Source of the DNA: Streptomyces hoynatensis
GTDB taxonomy: Bacteria; Actinomycetota; Actinomycetes; Streptomycetales; Streptomycetaceae
DNA: 51,855 nt
NCBI RefSeq assembly: GCF_003626535.1
Contig: NZ_RBAL01000033.1
Coordinates: 1 to 51,855, forward strand
Direction of reading: 5' to 3'
A model generated the notes under the pieces. It was not told the DNA's origin, did no database searches, and saw only the letters and a program-made list of their open reading frames with translations. Position numbers and translations under genes: made by a program. Positions within the stretch are counted from its first letter, which is position 1, and the number at the start of each line of letters is the position of its first letter. Shown in pieces: positions 41,333-51,855 of this stretch.

Positions 41333-42463
41333 GTGAAGATCCGGGTGGAACGCGATGTGCTCGCGGAGGCGGTGGCGTGGGCCGCCCGCAGCCTGCCGGC
41401 ACGCCCGCCGGTGCCCGTTCTCGCGGGCCTCCTGCTGAAGGCGGAGGAGGGCACGCTGAGCCTCTCCGGCTTCGACTACGAGGTGTCCGCGCGCGTCTCG
41501 GTCGAGGTGGACGTGGAGGAGGGCGGGACCGTCCTGGTCTCCGGCCGCCTGCTCGCCGACATCTGCCGCTCCCTGCCCAACCGGCCGGTGGAGATCTCCT
41601 CCGACGGGGTCAGGGCGACCGTGGTCTGCGGCTCCTCCCGGTTCACCCTCCACACCCTGCCGGTCGAGGAGTACCCCTCCCTGCCCCAGATGCCGACCGC
41701 CACCGGCACCGTCTCCGCCGAGGTCTTCGCCTCGGCCGTCTCGCAGGTGGCCATCGCGGCCGGCCGCGACGACACGCTCCCGGTGCTCACCGGCGTGCGC
41801 GTGGAGATCGAGGGCGACCTGGTGACGCTGGCCTCCACCGACCGGTACCGCTTCGCGGTGCGCGAGTTCCTGTGGAAGCCGGAGACCGCGGACGTCTCCG
41901 CGGTGGCCCTGGTCCCGGCCAAGACGCTGCTCGACACGGCCAAGTCGCTCAGCGGCGGCGACACCGTCTCCCTGGCGCTCTCCGGCTCGGGCGCGGGCGA
42001 GGGCCTCATCGGCTTCGAGGGCGCCGGCCGCCGCACGACGACCCGGCTGCTCGAGGGCGACCTCCCGAAGTACCGGACGCTGTTCCCCACGGAGTTCAAC
42101 TCGGTGGCCGTCATCGAGACCGCGCCCTTCGTCGAGGCGGTCAAGCGCGTCGCCCTGGTCGCCGAGCGCAACACCCCGGTCCGGCTCGGCTTCGAGCAGG
42201 GCGTCCTCACCCTGGAGGCGGGGTCGAGCGACGATGCACAGGCTGTGGAACGCGTGGACGCGCAGCTGGAGGGCGACGACGTCTCGATCGCCTTCAACCC
42301 GGGCTTCCTGCTGGAGGGCCTGAGCGCGATCGACTCCCCCGTCGCCCAGCTGTCCTTCACCACGCCGACCAAGCCGGCCCTGCTCAACGGCCGGCCCGCG
42401 GTGGACGCGGAGGCCGATCAGGCCTACAAGTACCTGATCATGCCGGTCCGCCTGTCGGGCTGA
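41333..42463 (+). CDS. dnaN: DNA polymerase III sliding clamp (beta subunit)
   Basis: 376 residues from GTG 41333, the length expected in Streptomyces, with GGGAGG upstream; earlier in-frame codons lie in oriC sequence. The three clamp domains are about 1-120 (KIRVERDVLAEAVAWAARSL), 128-250 (FASAVSQVAIAAGRDDTLPV, then LASTDRYRFAVREF) and 255-376, ending KYLIMPVRLSG. The dimer ring tethers polymerase to DNA and binds many partners through its hydrophobic pocket. gnd, recF and dciA follow on the same strand. Confidence 0.98.
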   Translation: MKIRVERDVLAEAVAWAARSLPARPPVPVLAGLLLKAEEGTLSLSGFDYEVSARVSVEVDVEEGGTVLVSGRLLADICRSLPNRPVEISSDGVRATVVCGSSRFTLHTLPVEEYPSLPQMPTATGTVSAEVFASAVSQVAIAAGRDDTLPVLTGVRVEIEGDLVTLASTDRYRFAVREFLWKPETADVSAVALVPAKTLLDTAKSLSGGDTVSLALSGSGAGEGLIGFEGAGRRTTTRLLEGDLPKYRTLFPTEFNSVAVIETAPFVEAVKRVALVAERNTPVRLGFEQGVLTLEAGSSDDAQAVERVDAQLEGDDVSIAFNPGFLLEGLSAIDSPVAQLSFTTPTKPALLNGRPAVDAEADQAYKYLIMPVRLSG

Positions 42464-42534
42464 GCCGGGCAGGGGCGGCCGCGGGGGCGGGCGTAGGCTC
42501 GGGCTCAGGTCACAGACGTCATGAAGGAGTCCTG

Positions 42535-43413
42535 ATGGAGCTCGGTCTCGTCGGTCTCGGCAAGATGGGCGGGAACATGCGCGAGCGCATCCGCCGAGCC
42601 GGACACACCGTGGTGGGATACGCCCACGAGGCGGACGTGGCGGATGTCCACAGCCTCAAGGACATGGTGGACGCGCTCGCCGCGCCGCGGGTGGTCTGGC
42701 TGATGGTGCCCGCCGGCGCCGCCACCCAGTCGACCGTCGACGAGCTCGCCGAGCTGCTCTCGCCGGGCGACGTCGTCGTCGACGGCGGCAACTCCAGGTG
42801 GTCCGACGACGCCAGGCACGCGGAGCAGCTGGCGGCCAAGGGCATCGGCTTCGTCGACTGCGGCGTCTCCGGCGGCGTGTGGGGGCTGGAGAACGGCTAC
42901 GCGCTGATGTACGGCGGCGACGCGGAGCACGTCGCCAAGGTGCAGCCGATCTTCGACGCGCTCAAGCCCGAGGGCGAGTTCGGCGCGGTGCACGCCGGCA
43001 AGGTGGGCGCGGGCCACTTCGCCAAGATGGTGCACAACGGCATCGAGTACGCGATGATGCAGGCCTTCGCCGAGGGCTGGGAGCTGCTGGAGGCGGCCGA
43101 CGAGGTCACCGACGTGCGCGAGGTCTTCCGGTCCTGGCAGCAGGGCACCGTCATCAGGTCCTGGCTGCTGGACCTGGCCGTCAGGGCGCTGGACGCCGAC
43201 GAGCACCTGGAGGAGCTCAAGGGCTACGCGGCCGACTCGGGCGAGGGCCGCTGGACGGTCGAGGCCGCGATCGACAACGCCGTGCCGCTGCCGGCGATCA
43301 CCGCCTCGCTCTTCGCCAGGTTCTCCTCGCGGCAGGACGACTCGCCGCAGATGAAGATGATCGCCGCGCTGCGCAACCAGTTCGGTGGCCACGCGGTCGA
43401 GAGCTCCAAGTAG
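42535..43413 (+). CDS. gnd: 6-phosphogluconate dehydrogenase, NAD-type short form
   Basis: 292 residues, the short (GndA-like, decarboxylating) class. The NAD(P) loop is GLVGLGKMGGNMRERI at about 4-19, with VVVDGGNSRWSDDARH and the catalytic region VDCGVSGGVWGLENGYALM, then GAGHFAKMVHNGIEYAMMQA with the active-site Lys. It makes ribulose 5-phosphate and reduced cofactor from 6-phosphogluconate. ATG 42535 has GAAGGAG upstream. Its place between dnaN and recF is a standing feature of Streptomyces origins. Confidence 0.95.
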   Translation: MELGLVGLGKMGGNMRERIRRAGHTVVGYAHEADVADVHSLKDMVDALAAPRVVWLMVPAGAATQSTVDELAELLSPGDVVVDGGNSRWSDDARHAEQLAAKGIGFVDCGVSGGVWGLENGYALMYGGDAEHVAKVQPIFDALKPEGEFGAVHAGKVGAGHFAKMVHNGIEYAMMQAFAEGWELLEAADEVTDVREVFRSWQQGTVIRSWLLDLAVRALDADEHLEELKGYAADSGEGRWTVEAAIDNAVPLPAITASLFARFSSRQDDSPQMKMIAALRNQFGGHAVESSK

Positions 43414-43443
43414 GCCGGGGGCGGGGGAGGCTGGCGTACCACC

Positions 43444-44568
43444 GTGCATGTCACGCATCTCTCACTGGCCGACTTCAGGTCGTATGCCCGGGCCGAGGTG
43501 GAACTCGGCCCGGGCGTTTCGTCCTTCATCGGGCCGAACGGCCAGGGGAAGACGAACCTCGTGGAGGCGATCGGGTACCTGGCCACCCTCGGCAGCCACC
43601 GCGTCTCCACGGACGCGCCGCTGGTGCGGATGGGCGCCGAGCGGGCGGTGGTGCGGGCGGCGGTGACCGAGGGGGACCGCAGGCAGCTGGTGGAGCTCGA
43701 GGTGAACCCGGGCCGGGCCAACCGGGCGCGGCTGAACCGGTCCGCCCAGGTCCGGCCGCGGGACGTGCTCGGGGTGGTGCGCACGGTGCTCTTCGCGCCG
43801 GAGGACCTGCACCTGGTGAAGGGGGACCCGGGGGACCGCAGGCGGTTCCTCGACGAGTTGGTGACGGCGCGGGCGCCGCGGCTCGCGGGGGTGCGCTCGG
43901 ACTACGACCGGGTGCTGCGCCAGCGGAACTCGCTGCTGCGGTCGGCCGCGATGGCCAGGCGCCACGGGGGGCGCGGCGCCGACCTGTCCACCCTCGACGT
44001 GTGGGACCAGCACCTGGCGCGCTTCGGCGCCGAGTTGCTGGCGCAGCGGCTGAGCCTGGTGGCGGCGCTCCGGCCGCTGGCGGACAAGGCGTACGAGACG
44101 CTCGCGCCCGGCGGGGGGCCGGTCGGCCTCGAGTACCGGGGCCCGGTGGCGGAGCTGGGCGGCGCCTCGCGCGAGGAGCTGTACGAGCTGCTGCTCGGCG
44201 CGCTGGGCGAGGCCAGGAAGCAGGAGATCGAGCGCGGGGTCACGCTGGTGGGCCCGCACCGGGACGATCTGCTGCTGCGGCTCGGGGAGTTCCCGGCGAA
44301 GGGTTACGCGAGCCACGGGGAGTCCTGGTCGCTGGCGCTCGCGCTGCGGCTGGCCTCCTTCGCGCTGCTGCGGGAGGAGGGGCCGCAGCCGGTGCTGGTG
44401 CTTGACGACGTGTTCGCCGAGCTGGACGGGCGGCGGCGGGAGCGGCTGGCGGAGCTGGTGGCCCCGGGGGAGCAGGTGCTGGTCACGGCCGCGGTGCCCG
44501 AGGACGTGCCCGGGCTGCTCGCGGGGGCGAGGTTCGCGGTGACGGAGGGGCGAGTTGAGCGCGAGTGA
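43444..44568 (+). CDS. recF: Recombination mediator RecF
   Basis: 374 residues from GTG 43444 (VHVTHLSLADFRSYARAEVE). Walker A GPNGQGKTN is at 30-38. The signature region is in GESWSLALALRLASFALLRE and Walker B in PVLVLDDVFAELDGRRRERL, an SMC/ABC-type arrangement. RecF works with RecO and RecR to load RecA at gaps. The dciA start lies within the last codons of recF (14-base overlap), so the two are coupled. Confidence 0.97.
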   Translation: MHVTHLSLADFRSYARAEVELGPGVSSFIGPNGQGKTNLVEAIGYLATLGSHRVSTDAPLVRMGAERAVVRAAVTEGDRRQLVELEVNPGRANRARLNRSAQVRPRDVLGVVRTVLFAPEDLHLVKGDPGDRRRFLDELVTARAPRLAGVRSDYDRVLRQRNSLLRSAAMARRHGGRGADLSTLDVWDQHLARFGAELLAQRLSLVAALRPLADKAYETLAPGGGPVGLEYRGPVAELGGASREELYELLLGALGEARKQEIERGVTLVGPHRDDLLLRLGEFPAKGYASHGESWSLALALRLASFALLREEGPQPVLVLDDVFAELDGRRRERLAELVAPGEQVLVTAAVPEDVPGLLAGARFAVTEGRVERE

Positions 44569-45148
44569 CCGGTCGGCCGGCGAGGCCGGGGAGGCGGCGG
44601 GCGCCGCCCCGCAGCCCGCGGGCGGGGGCAGCGGCGCAGCGGAGCCCGGGCCCTCGGGCGTGGATCTGGCGCGGGTGGCCCTGCGGGCGGCCAAGCAGCG
44701 GGCGCGGGAGCGGGGCACCGCGGCGCAGCAGCGCCGGCAGGCGCGCGGCGGCGGAGGTCTGCGCTCCGGCGCGCGCGCCGGAGGCCGGGACCCGCTGCCG
44801 CTGGGGGCGGCGGTGGCGCGGCTGACCGTGGAACGCGGCTGGGAGATGCCGCTGGCGGTGGGGGGAGTGCTGGGGCGCTGGCCCGAGCTCGTGGGCCCCG
44901 AGGTGGCGCAGCACTGCGCGCCCGAGGGGTACGACGAGGAGGCCAGGGTGCTGACCGTGCGCTGCGACGCGACGGCGTGGGCGACGCAGCTGCGGCTGCT
45001 CGCGCCCCAGCTGTTGCGGCGGCTGAACGCCGATCTCGGCCAGGGCACGGTGAAGTTGATCAAGGTGCTCGGGCCTGCGGGGCCCACCCGCGCCCCGGGC
45101 CGGCTGCGGGCCCCGGGCAGCCGTGGCCCGGGTGACACCTACGGCTAG
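44555..45148 (+). CDS. dciA: DciA-type helicase-loader (DUF721) protein
   Basis: 197 residues from TTG 44555 with GGAGGGG upstream, overlapping recF by 14 bases. The first about 85 residues are Gly/Ala/Arg-rich and disordered. The folded DUF721 domain (about 90-180) has GGVLGRWPELVGPEVAQHCA, VLTVRCDATAWATQLRLLA and QLLRRLNADLG. DciA is the ancestral DnaB operator or loader in bacteria lacking DnaC, which suits its place between recF and gyrB and the dnaB gene in this window. Confidence 0.9.
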   Translation: MSASDRSAGEAGEAAGAAPQPAGGGSGAAEPGPSGVDLARVALRAAKQRARERGTAAQQRRQARGGGGLRSGARAGGRDPLPLGAAVARLTVERGWEMPLAVGGVLGRWPELVGPEVAQHCAPEGYDEEARVLTVRCDATAWATQLRLLAPQLLRRLNADLGQGTVKLIKVLGPAGPTRAPGRLRAPGSRGPGDTYG

Positions 45149-45404
45149 GCAGCCGGGAGCGACGCGGGTGGCCGGGCGTTTCCCCGTGGGGACGCGCGGG
45201 GCTGGAGTGATCCCGGTCACGTGTGCAGAGGTTGACAGGCGAAGGCGCTGAGCGCCGCTGTGAGCGGATCAGGCCCCCTGGCCGCATATAGGGACCCACC
45301 GGATGCCAGTTCAGGGCGGCACATGCGGACTGAGACCCCGGCAAGCCGCCATTACGGGTGGCGCTACCGGTAGACTGGAGAGAGCCGCCCTGTTGCGGAC
45401 CATG

Positions 45405-45430
45405 TTGATTCACGTTGATTGAAGTCGATT
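45405..45430 (+). promoter_or_regulatory. Three 10-bp phased repeats upstream of gyrB
   Basis: TTGATT at 45405-45410 and 45415-45420 and TCGATT at 45425-45430 recur at exactly 10 bases, one helical turn. They lie in the 329-bp dciA-gyrB gap (45149-45477). A 6-codon ATG frame (45402-45422) also runs through them. A TAGACT at 45371-45376 could be a -10 box, but no good -35 was seen. gyr promoters respond to supercoiling, so this AT-richer phased patch may matter. Confidence 0.45.
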
Positions 45431-45477
45431 GACACTGAACGACACAGCCGCTCCCCCCGATGTGCCGGAGTTGGCTC

Positions 45478-47535
45478 GTGCTGTGCCAGAAAGGGCGCTT
45501 CGTGGCCGACTCCGGCGATGCCAACAAGAACCCCGCGACCCCCGCCGAGCCCGCGGACGGTCTCCCTTCGTATGACGCCAGCGCGATCACGGTCCTGGAG
45601 GGGCTCGACGCCGTCCGCATGCGGCCGGGCATGTACATCGGATCGACCGGCGAGCGCGGCCTGCACCACCTCGTGCAGGAGGTCGTGGACAACTCGGTGG
45701 ACGAGGCCATGGCGGGGCACGCGGACACCATCGACGTGCGGCTGCTCGCGGACGGCGGCGTGCGCGTGGTGGACAACGGCCGTGGCATCCCGGTGGACAT
45801 GGTCCCCTCCGAGGGCAAGCCCGCGGTGGAGGTCGTGCTCACCGTGCTGCACGCCGGCGGCAAGTTCGGCGGCGGCGGCTACTCGGTCTCCGGCGGCCTG
45901 CACGGCGTGGGCGTCTCCGTGGTCAACGCGCTCTCCCGCCGGGTGGCGGTCGAGGTGCGCAGGGACGGGTACCGCTGGAGCCAGGAGTACGAGCTCGGCG
46001 TGCCGACGGCGCCCCTGCGGCGCGGCGAGGCGACGGAGGAAACCGGTACGGTCGTCACCTTCTGGGCGGACCCGGACATTTTCGAGACGACGTCCTACTC
46101 CTTCGAGACGCTCTCGCGCCGCTTCCAAGAGATGGCCTTCCTCAACCGGGGCCTGACCATCTCGCTGACCGACGAGCGGGCGGCGGCGAAGCAGACCTCG
46201 GGCGCGGACACCGCCGAGTCCGCCGAGGACGACAAGCCGCGCTCGGTGACCTTCCACTACGAGGGCGGCATCTCCGACTTCGTGCGCCACCTCAACTCCC
46301 GCAAGGGCGAGACGGTGCACCCCTCGGTGATCGAGATCGACGGGGAGGACACCGAGCGGAAGATCTCCGTGGAGATCGCGATGCAGTGGAACACCCAGTA
46401 CAGCGAGGGGGTCTACAGCTTCGCGAACACCATCCACACGCACGAGGGCGGCACCCACGAGGAGGGCTTCCGCGCGGCGCTGACGGCGCTGGTGAACAAG
46501 TACGCGCGGGAGAAGAAGCTGCTGCGCGAGAAGGACGACAACCTCGCCGGCGAGGACATCCGCGAGGGCCTGACGGCGATCATCTCGGTCAAGCTCGGCG
46601 AGCCGCAGTTCGAGGGCCAGACGAAGACGAAGCTGGGCAACACCGAGGCCAAGACCTTCGTGCAGAAGATCGTCTACGAGCACTTCTCGGACTGGCTCGA
46701 CCGGAATCCGACCGAGGCCGCCGACATCATCCGCAAGGGCATCCAGGCGGCCACCGCCCGGGTCGCCGCCCGCAAGGCGCGCGACCTCACCCGCCGCAAG
46801 GGCCTGCTGGAGACGGCCTCGCTGCCCGGCAAGCTCAGCGACTGCCAGTCCAACGACGCGGCCAAGTGCGAGATCTTCATCGTGGAGGGAGACTCGGCCG
46901 GCGGCAGCGCCAAGGCCGGCCGCGACCCGCAGTACCAGGCGATCCTGCCGATCCGCGGCAAGATCCTCAACGTGGAGAAGGCCCGCATCGACCGGGTCCT
47001 GCAGAACACCGAGGTGCAGGCGCTGATCTCCGCCTTCGGCACCGGCATCCACGAGGACTTCGACATCGCCAGGCTCCGCTACCACAAGATCATCTTGATG
47101 GCGGACGCCGACGTCGACGGCCAGCACATCAACACCCTGCTGCTGACCCTGCTCTTCCGCTTCATGCGCCCGCTGGTGGAGGCCGGCCACGTGTTCCTCT
47201 CCCAGCCGCCGCTCTACAAGATCAAGTGGGGCCGGGACGAGTTCGAGTACGCCTACTCCGACCGGGAGCGCGACAGCCTCATCCGGCTCGGCCGGGAGCG
47301 CGGCAAGCGCATCCGCGAGGACTCGATCCAGCGCTTCAAGGGCCTCGGCGAGATGAACGCCGAGGAGCTGCGCGTGACCACCATGGACGTGGCGCACCGC
47401 GTGCTGCGCCAGGTGACGCTCGACGACGCCGCCGCCGCGGACGACCTGTTCTCCATCCTGATGGGCGAGGACGTGGAGGCCAGGCGGTCGTTCATCCAGC
47501 GCAACGCCAAGGACGTGCGGTTCCTGGACATCTGA
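45478..47535 (+). CDS. gyrB: DNA gyrase subunit B
   Basis: 685 residues from GTG 45478 (VLCQKGRFVADSGDANKNP), chosen by likeness to other Streptomyces GyrB and a GGAG site; ATG 45460 would add six residues. The GHKL ATPase domain has LVQEVVDNSVDEAMAGHADT, VDNGRGIPVDMV and GGLHGVGVSVVNALS. The TOPRIM domain has IVEGDSAGGSAKAGRDPQYQ and DADVDGQHINTLLLT. It ends FIQRNAKDVRFLDI. With GyrA it introduces negative supercoils; novobiocin binds its ATPase domain. It lies 57 bases before gyrA. Confidence 0.98.
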   Translation: MLCQKGRFVADSGDANKNPATPAEPADGLPSYDASAITVLEGLDAVRMRPGMYIGSTGERGLHHLVQEVVDNSVDEAMAGHADTIDVRLLADGGVRVVDNGRGIPVDMVPSEGKPAVEVVLTVLHAGGKFGGGGYSVSGGLHGVGVSVVNALSRRVAVEVRRDGYRWSQEYELGVPTAPLRRGEATEETGTVVTFWADPDIFETTSYSFETLSRRFQEMAFLNRGLTISLTDERAAAKQTSGADTAESAEDDKPRSVTFHYEGGISDFVRHLNSRKGETVHPSVIEIDGEDTERKISVEIAMQWNTQYSEGVYSFANTIHTHEGGTHEEGFRAALTALVNKYAREKKLLREKDDNLAGEDIREGLTAIISVKLGEPQFEGQTKTKLGNTEAKTFVQKIVYEHFSDWLDRNPTEAADIIRKGIQAATARVAARKARDLTRRKGLLETASLPGKLSDCQSNDAAKCEIFIVEGDSAGGSAKAGRDPQYQAILPIRGKILNVEKARIDRVLQNTEVQALISAFGTGIHEDFDIARLRYHKIILMADADVDGQHINTLLLTLLFRFMRPLVEAGHVFLSQPPLYKIKWGRDEFEYAYSDRERDSLIRLGRERGKRIREDSIQRFKGLGEMNAEELRVTTMDVAHRVLRQVTLDDAAAADDLFSILMGEDVEARRSFIQRNAKDVRFLDI

Positions 47536-47592
47536 CGGCCGCGGAGCCGGTCACGCGACCCCACAGCTTCTGAAAGGAATCGGACGCCAACC

Positions 47593-50199
<2,607 letters not shown>

Positions 50200-50202
50200 C
50201 GC

Positions 50203-50955
50203 GTGAGTGGAGCCACAGGTGCCCCGGGAGGCGGCAGGGAGGGCGAGGGCTGGTCACCGCCGGCCACGCCCCCCTCGCCCCCGCAGGGCCAGGGCACCGC
50301 AGGCGCCGCAGGCCCCGGGGGCACCCGCCGCCGGGGTGATACCCAGGAAGCGACTCGTGGGGGCTCCACGATGACGAGTGCCAGACCGGTGGATCCGTAC
50401 GCCCACGGGGGCCAGGGCTATCCCGAGCAGGATTCGCAGCACTACCACCCCCCGCAGGCATACCCGGCCCCGCCGGGAGCCGCGCCCACGGTGGGGCCGC
50501 AGCAGGGGGGCCAGCAGGCCGCCCCGCAGTCCTCCCGGCCGAACGCCGTGCGCGTCGCGCGCACCGGCGCGCGGACGGTCCCGCGCACCCGCAAGGCGCG
50601 GCTACGGGTGGCCAAGGCCGACCCCTGGTCGGTGATGAAGGTCAGCTTCCTGCTGTCCATCGCGCTCGGCATCTGCACGATCGTCGCCGTCTCGGTCCTG
50701 TGGCTGGTGATGGACGCCATGGGGGTCTTCTCCACCATCGGCAAGACCATCAGCGAGGCCACCGAGACGGACACCGAGAGCGGCTTCGACCTGGTGGCGT
50801 TCCTCTCGCTGCCCAGGGTCGTGATGTTCACCTCGGTCATCGCCGTGATCGACGTGGTCCTCGCCACCGCGCTCGCCACCCTCGGCGCCTTCATGTACAA
50901 CCTGTCGGCCGGCTTCGTCGGCGGCATCGAGGTGACCCTCGCCGAGGACGAGTAG
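50203..50955 (+). CDS. DUF3566 transmembrane protein
   Basis: 250 residues from GTG 50203. The first about 130 residues are Gly/Pro/Gln-rich and disordered. The DUF3566 domain begins at about 132 (TRKARLRVAKADPWSVMKVS) and has two membrane helices, SFLLSIALGICTIVAVSVLW near 150-170 and VVMFTSVIAVIDVVLATALA near 207-232. It ends GGIEVTLAEDE. This protein follows gyrA in nearly all actinobacteria and its function is not established as far as I know. ATG 50371 is another possible start, but GTG 50203 is closely coupled to gyrA. Confidence 0.9.
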   Translation: MSGATGAPGGGREGEGWSPPATPPSPPQGQGTAGAAGPGGTRRRGDTQEATRGGSTMTSARPVDPYAHGGQGYPEQDSQHYHPPQAYPAPPGAAPTVGPQQGGQQAAPQSSRPNAVRVARTGARTVPRTRKARLRVAKADPWSVMKVSFLLSIALGICTIVAVSVLWLVMDAMGVFSTIGKTISEATETDTESGFDLVAFLSLPRVVMFTSVIAVIDVVLATALATLGAFMYNLSAGFVGGIEVTLAEDE

Positions 50956-51033
50956 CCAGGTCGGCCGCGGGCCTTGGCCCCGGCCAACCGATTTGGGCCC
51001 TGAGGCCGGATGCGCTAGCCTTTCCGTGCGCGC

Positions 51034-51107
51034 GGGGCTATAGCTCAGATGGTTAGAGCGCATCCCTGATAAGGATGAGGCCACAGGTTCAAGTCCTGTT
51101 AGCCCCA
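51034..51107 (+). tRNA. tRNA-Ile (anticodon GAT)
   Basis: 74 nt. The acceptor arms GGGGCTA (51034-51040) and TAGCCCC (51100-51106) pair over 7 bp. The D-loop AGCTCAGATGGTTAGAGC, the anticodon loop CTGATAA (GAT at 51068-51070), and the T-loop GGTTCAAGTCC are canonical. The 3' CCA is not encoded (CA follows the discriminator A), so Cca would add it. This tRNA follows gyrA/DUF3566 in Streptomyces. Confidence 0.97.
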
Positions 51108-51116
51108 CAGCAACGG

Positions 51117-51146
51117 CGGCCCCGGTCTTCGTGACCGGGGCCGTTT
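51117..51146 (+). terminator. Hairpin terminator after tRNA-Ile
   Basis: GGCCCCGGTC (51118-51127) pairs exactly with GACCGGGGCC (51133-51142) around TTCGT, extended by C51117-G51143 and followed by TTT. It lies ten bases after the tRNA. Confidence 0.85.
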
Positions 51147-51284
51147 CGCGTCTGCGGGCCGGCGGCGGCCCGCCTGCTCCTTCCCGCCTGCCCGTGCGGC
51201 TGCGCGTCCCGTTCCGCGATGAGTTTTCCGGCGCCGGGCCGTCTACCGTACGACAGCTCGATCGGGACGGAACGAGGAGACGAC

Positions 51285-51737
51285 ATGAGCACCACGCAGA
51301 CCGCCGCGACCACAGGCTTCTCCTACACGCTGCGCCGCACGCTGGACGCCCCCGCGGCCGCCGTGTGGCAGGCGTGGACGAGCCCGGACTCGTACGCCCG
51401 GTGGGCGCACGCCGTTCCCGGCTCCGTCGAGATGGACGTCAGGGCCGGCGGGAAGTGGCGGGCCACGATGCTCACCCCCGACGGCGGCAGCTTCCCGCTG
51501 ACCGGCTGCTACCTGGAGGTCGCGGAGAACCGGCGCCTGGTGACCGGCATGGACGTTCCCGGCCGGCCCGAGCCCGCGGCCATGAGCCTGGAGCTCACGG
51601 AACGGGAGGGCAACCGCACCGAGATCGTCCTCCGCCAGACCTGCGAGACGGCCGAGGAGCGGGACATGGCCGAGCAGGGCAGCACCATGCTGCTCGACGG
51701 CCTGGGTGCCTTCCTGGCCGGGGAGCGGGATTCCTAA
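51285..51737 (+). CDS. SRPBCC/AHSA1-domain protein
   Basis: 150 residues from ATG 51285, with GAGGAG seven bases upstream; a frame extension to 51219 lacks support. The fold signature is YTLRRTLDAPAAAVWQAWTS near 12-31, followed by VEMDVRAGGKWRATML and LVTGMDVPG. AHSA1-like proteins bind hydrophobic ligands or act in stress responses; no specific job can be given. The gene sits between tRNA-Ile and an IS110 tail, where an accessory gene is likely. Only eight bases separate its stop from that of the converging transposase, so its last residues (GERDS) may be affected by the IS junction. Confidence 0.8.
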   Translation: MSTTQTAATTGFSYTLRRTLDAPAAAVWQAWTSPDSYARWAHAVPGSVEMDVRAGGKWRATMLTPDGGSFPLTGCYLEVAENRRLVTGMDVPGRPEPAAMSLELTEREGNRTEIVLRQTCETAEERDMAEQGSTMLLDGLGAFLAGERDS

Positions 51738-51745
51738 TGGAGATG

Positions 51746-51855
51746 TCAAGCGGCGGCCGTGACGGGCGGTATGGGCTCGTAGCACCGTCCGTCACGCAGG
51801 AGGGCCCACAGGACGTTGACCCGTCGGCGGGCGAGCGCGAGCACGGCTTGGACAT
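51746..51855 (-). CDS. IS110-family transposase, C-terminal end (partial)
   Basis: On the minus strand the open frame VQAVLALARRRVNVLWALLR followed by DGRCYEPIPPVTAAA and a TGA at 51748-51746 matches the C-terminus typical of Streptomyces IS110-family transposases. These are RuvC-like DEDD enzymes with a C-terminal serine-containing Tnp domain, recently shown for some members to be guided by a bridge RNA. Only 35 codons are in the window; the rest lies to the right. The overlapping ATG frame at 51855 is a shadow. Transposase identity is by pattern memory. Confidence 0.7.
   Translation of the reverse strand, partial: VQAVLALARRRVNVLWALLRDGRCYEPIPPVTAAA

Noticed and set aside
45149..45477. A separate small gene in the dciA-gyrB gap
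   Set aside because: Only a 6-codon ATG frame with no ribosome site was found; it is noted with the repeats, not as a gene.
51595..51855. 86-codon minus-strand frame starting at the right edge
   Set aside because: It overlaps the SRPBCC gene and is out of frame with the IS110-like C-terminus, which is the better reading.

Overview
The window is a high-GC actinobacterial chromosome segment around the replication origin, almost certainly from Streptomyces or a close relative. The evidence is the gene order (dnaB, MATE, rplI-rpsR-ssb-rpsF, femX, ino1, padR, PBP, cca, murJ, sigM, trxBA, parBA, rsmG, jag, yidC, yidD, rnpA, rpmH, dnaA, oriC, dnaN, gnd, recF, dciA, gyrB, gyrA, DUF3566, tRNA-Ile), many GTG starts, at least five exact and one near-exact copies of the Streptomyces parS site, and a ~600 bp origin packed with DnaA boxes. 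All identifications rest on reading the sequence and on family knowledge; no searches were run.

Layout. 1-3377 is the end of a Tn7-like transposon: a partial unknown frame, a truncated TniB/TnsC-like gene, an intact TnsB-like DDE transposase, and a tnsA interrupted by an in-frame amber codon. The element appears to end at 3377, 26 bp downstream of the dnaB stop. 3404-8569 holds dnaB, a MATE transporter and the rpsF-ssb-rpsR-rplI operon. 8752-21040 carries cell-envelope and metabolic genes: a small membrane protein, femX with a racemase-like gene, ino1, a PadR regulator with a clear palindromic operator region, a bifunctional PBP, a GT87 glycosyltransferase, an MFS transporter and cca. 21310-31706 runs in one direction: a DUF6049 protein, MurJ, a membrane pseudokinase, SigM, its zinc anti-sigma factor, and trxB-trxA preceded by a SigR-type promoter match. 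31806-38235 is the leftward cluster GNAT-parB-parA-rsmG-jag-yidC-yidD-rnpA-rpmH. 38690-50955 is rightward dnaA-oriC-dnaN-gnd-recF-dciA-gyrB-gyrA-DUF3566. 51034-51855 has tRNA-Ile(GAT), an SRPBCC protein and the 3' end of an IS110-family transposase cut by the window edge.

How it works together. The core is the machinery to start, elongate, supercoil and segregate the chromosome (DnaA/oriC/DnaN/RecF/DciA/DnaB/GyrAB/SSB plus ParA/ParB/parS), with membrane-protein insertion, tRNA and ribosomal maturation, and lipid II supply and crosslinking (FemX, MurJ, PBP) beside it. The accessory parts are the two edges: a decaying Tn7-like element next to dnaB on the left and an IS110 element on the right. 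The most unusual local structures are a perfect 54-bp palindrome centred on a parS site between trxA and the GNAT gene, the tnsA amber codon, the position of the transposon end relative to dnaB, and a DnaA-box-like cluster upstream of dnaB.
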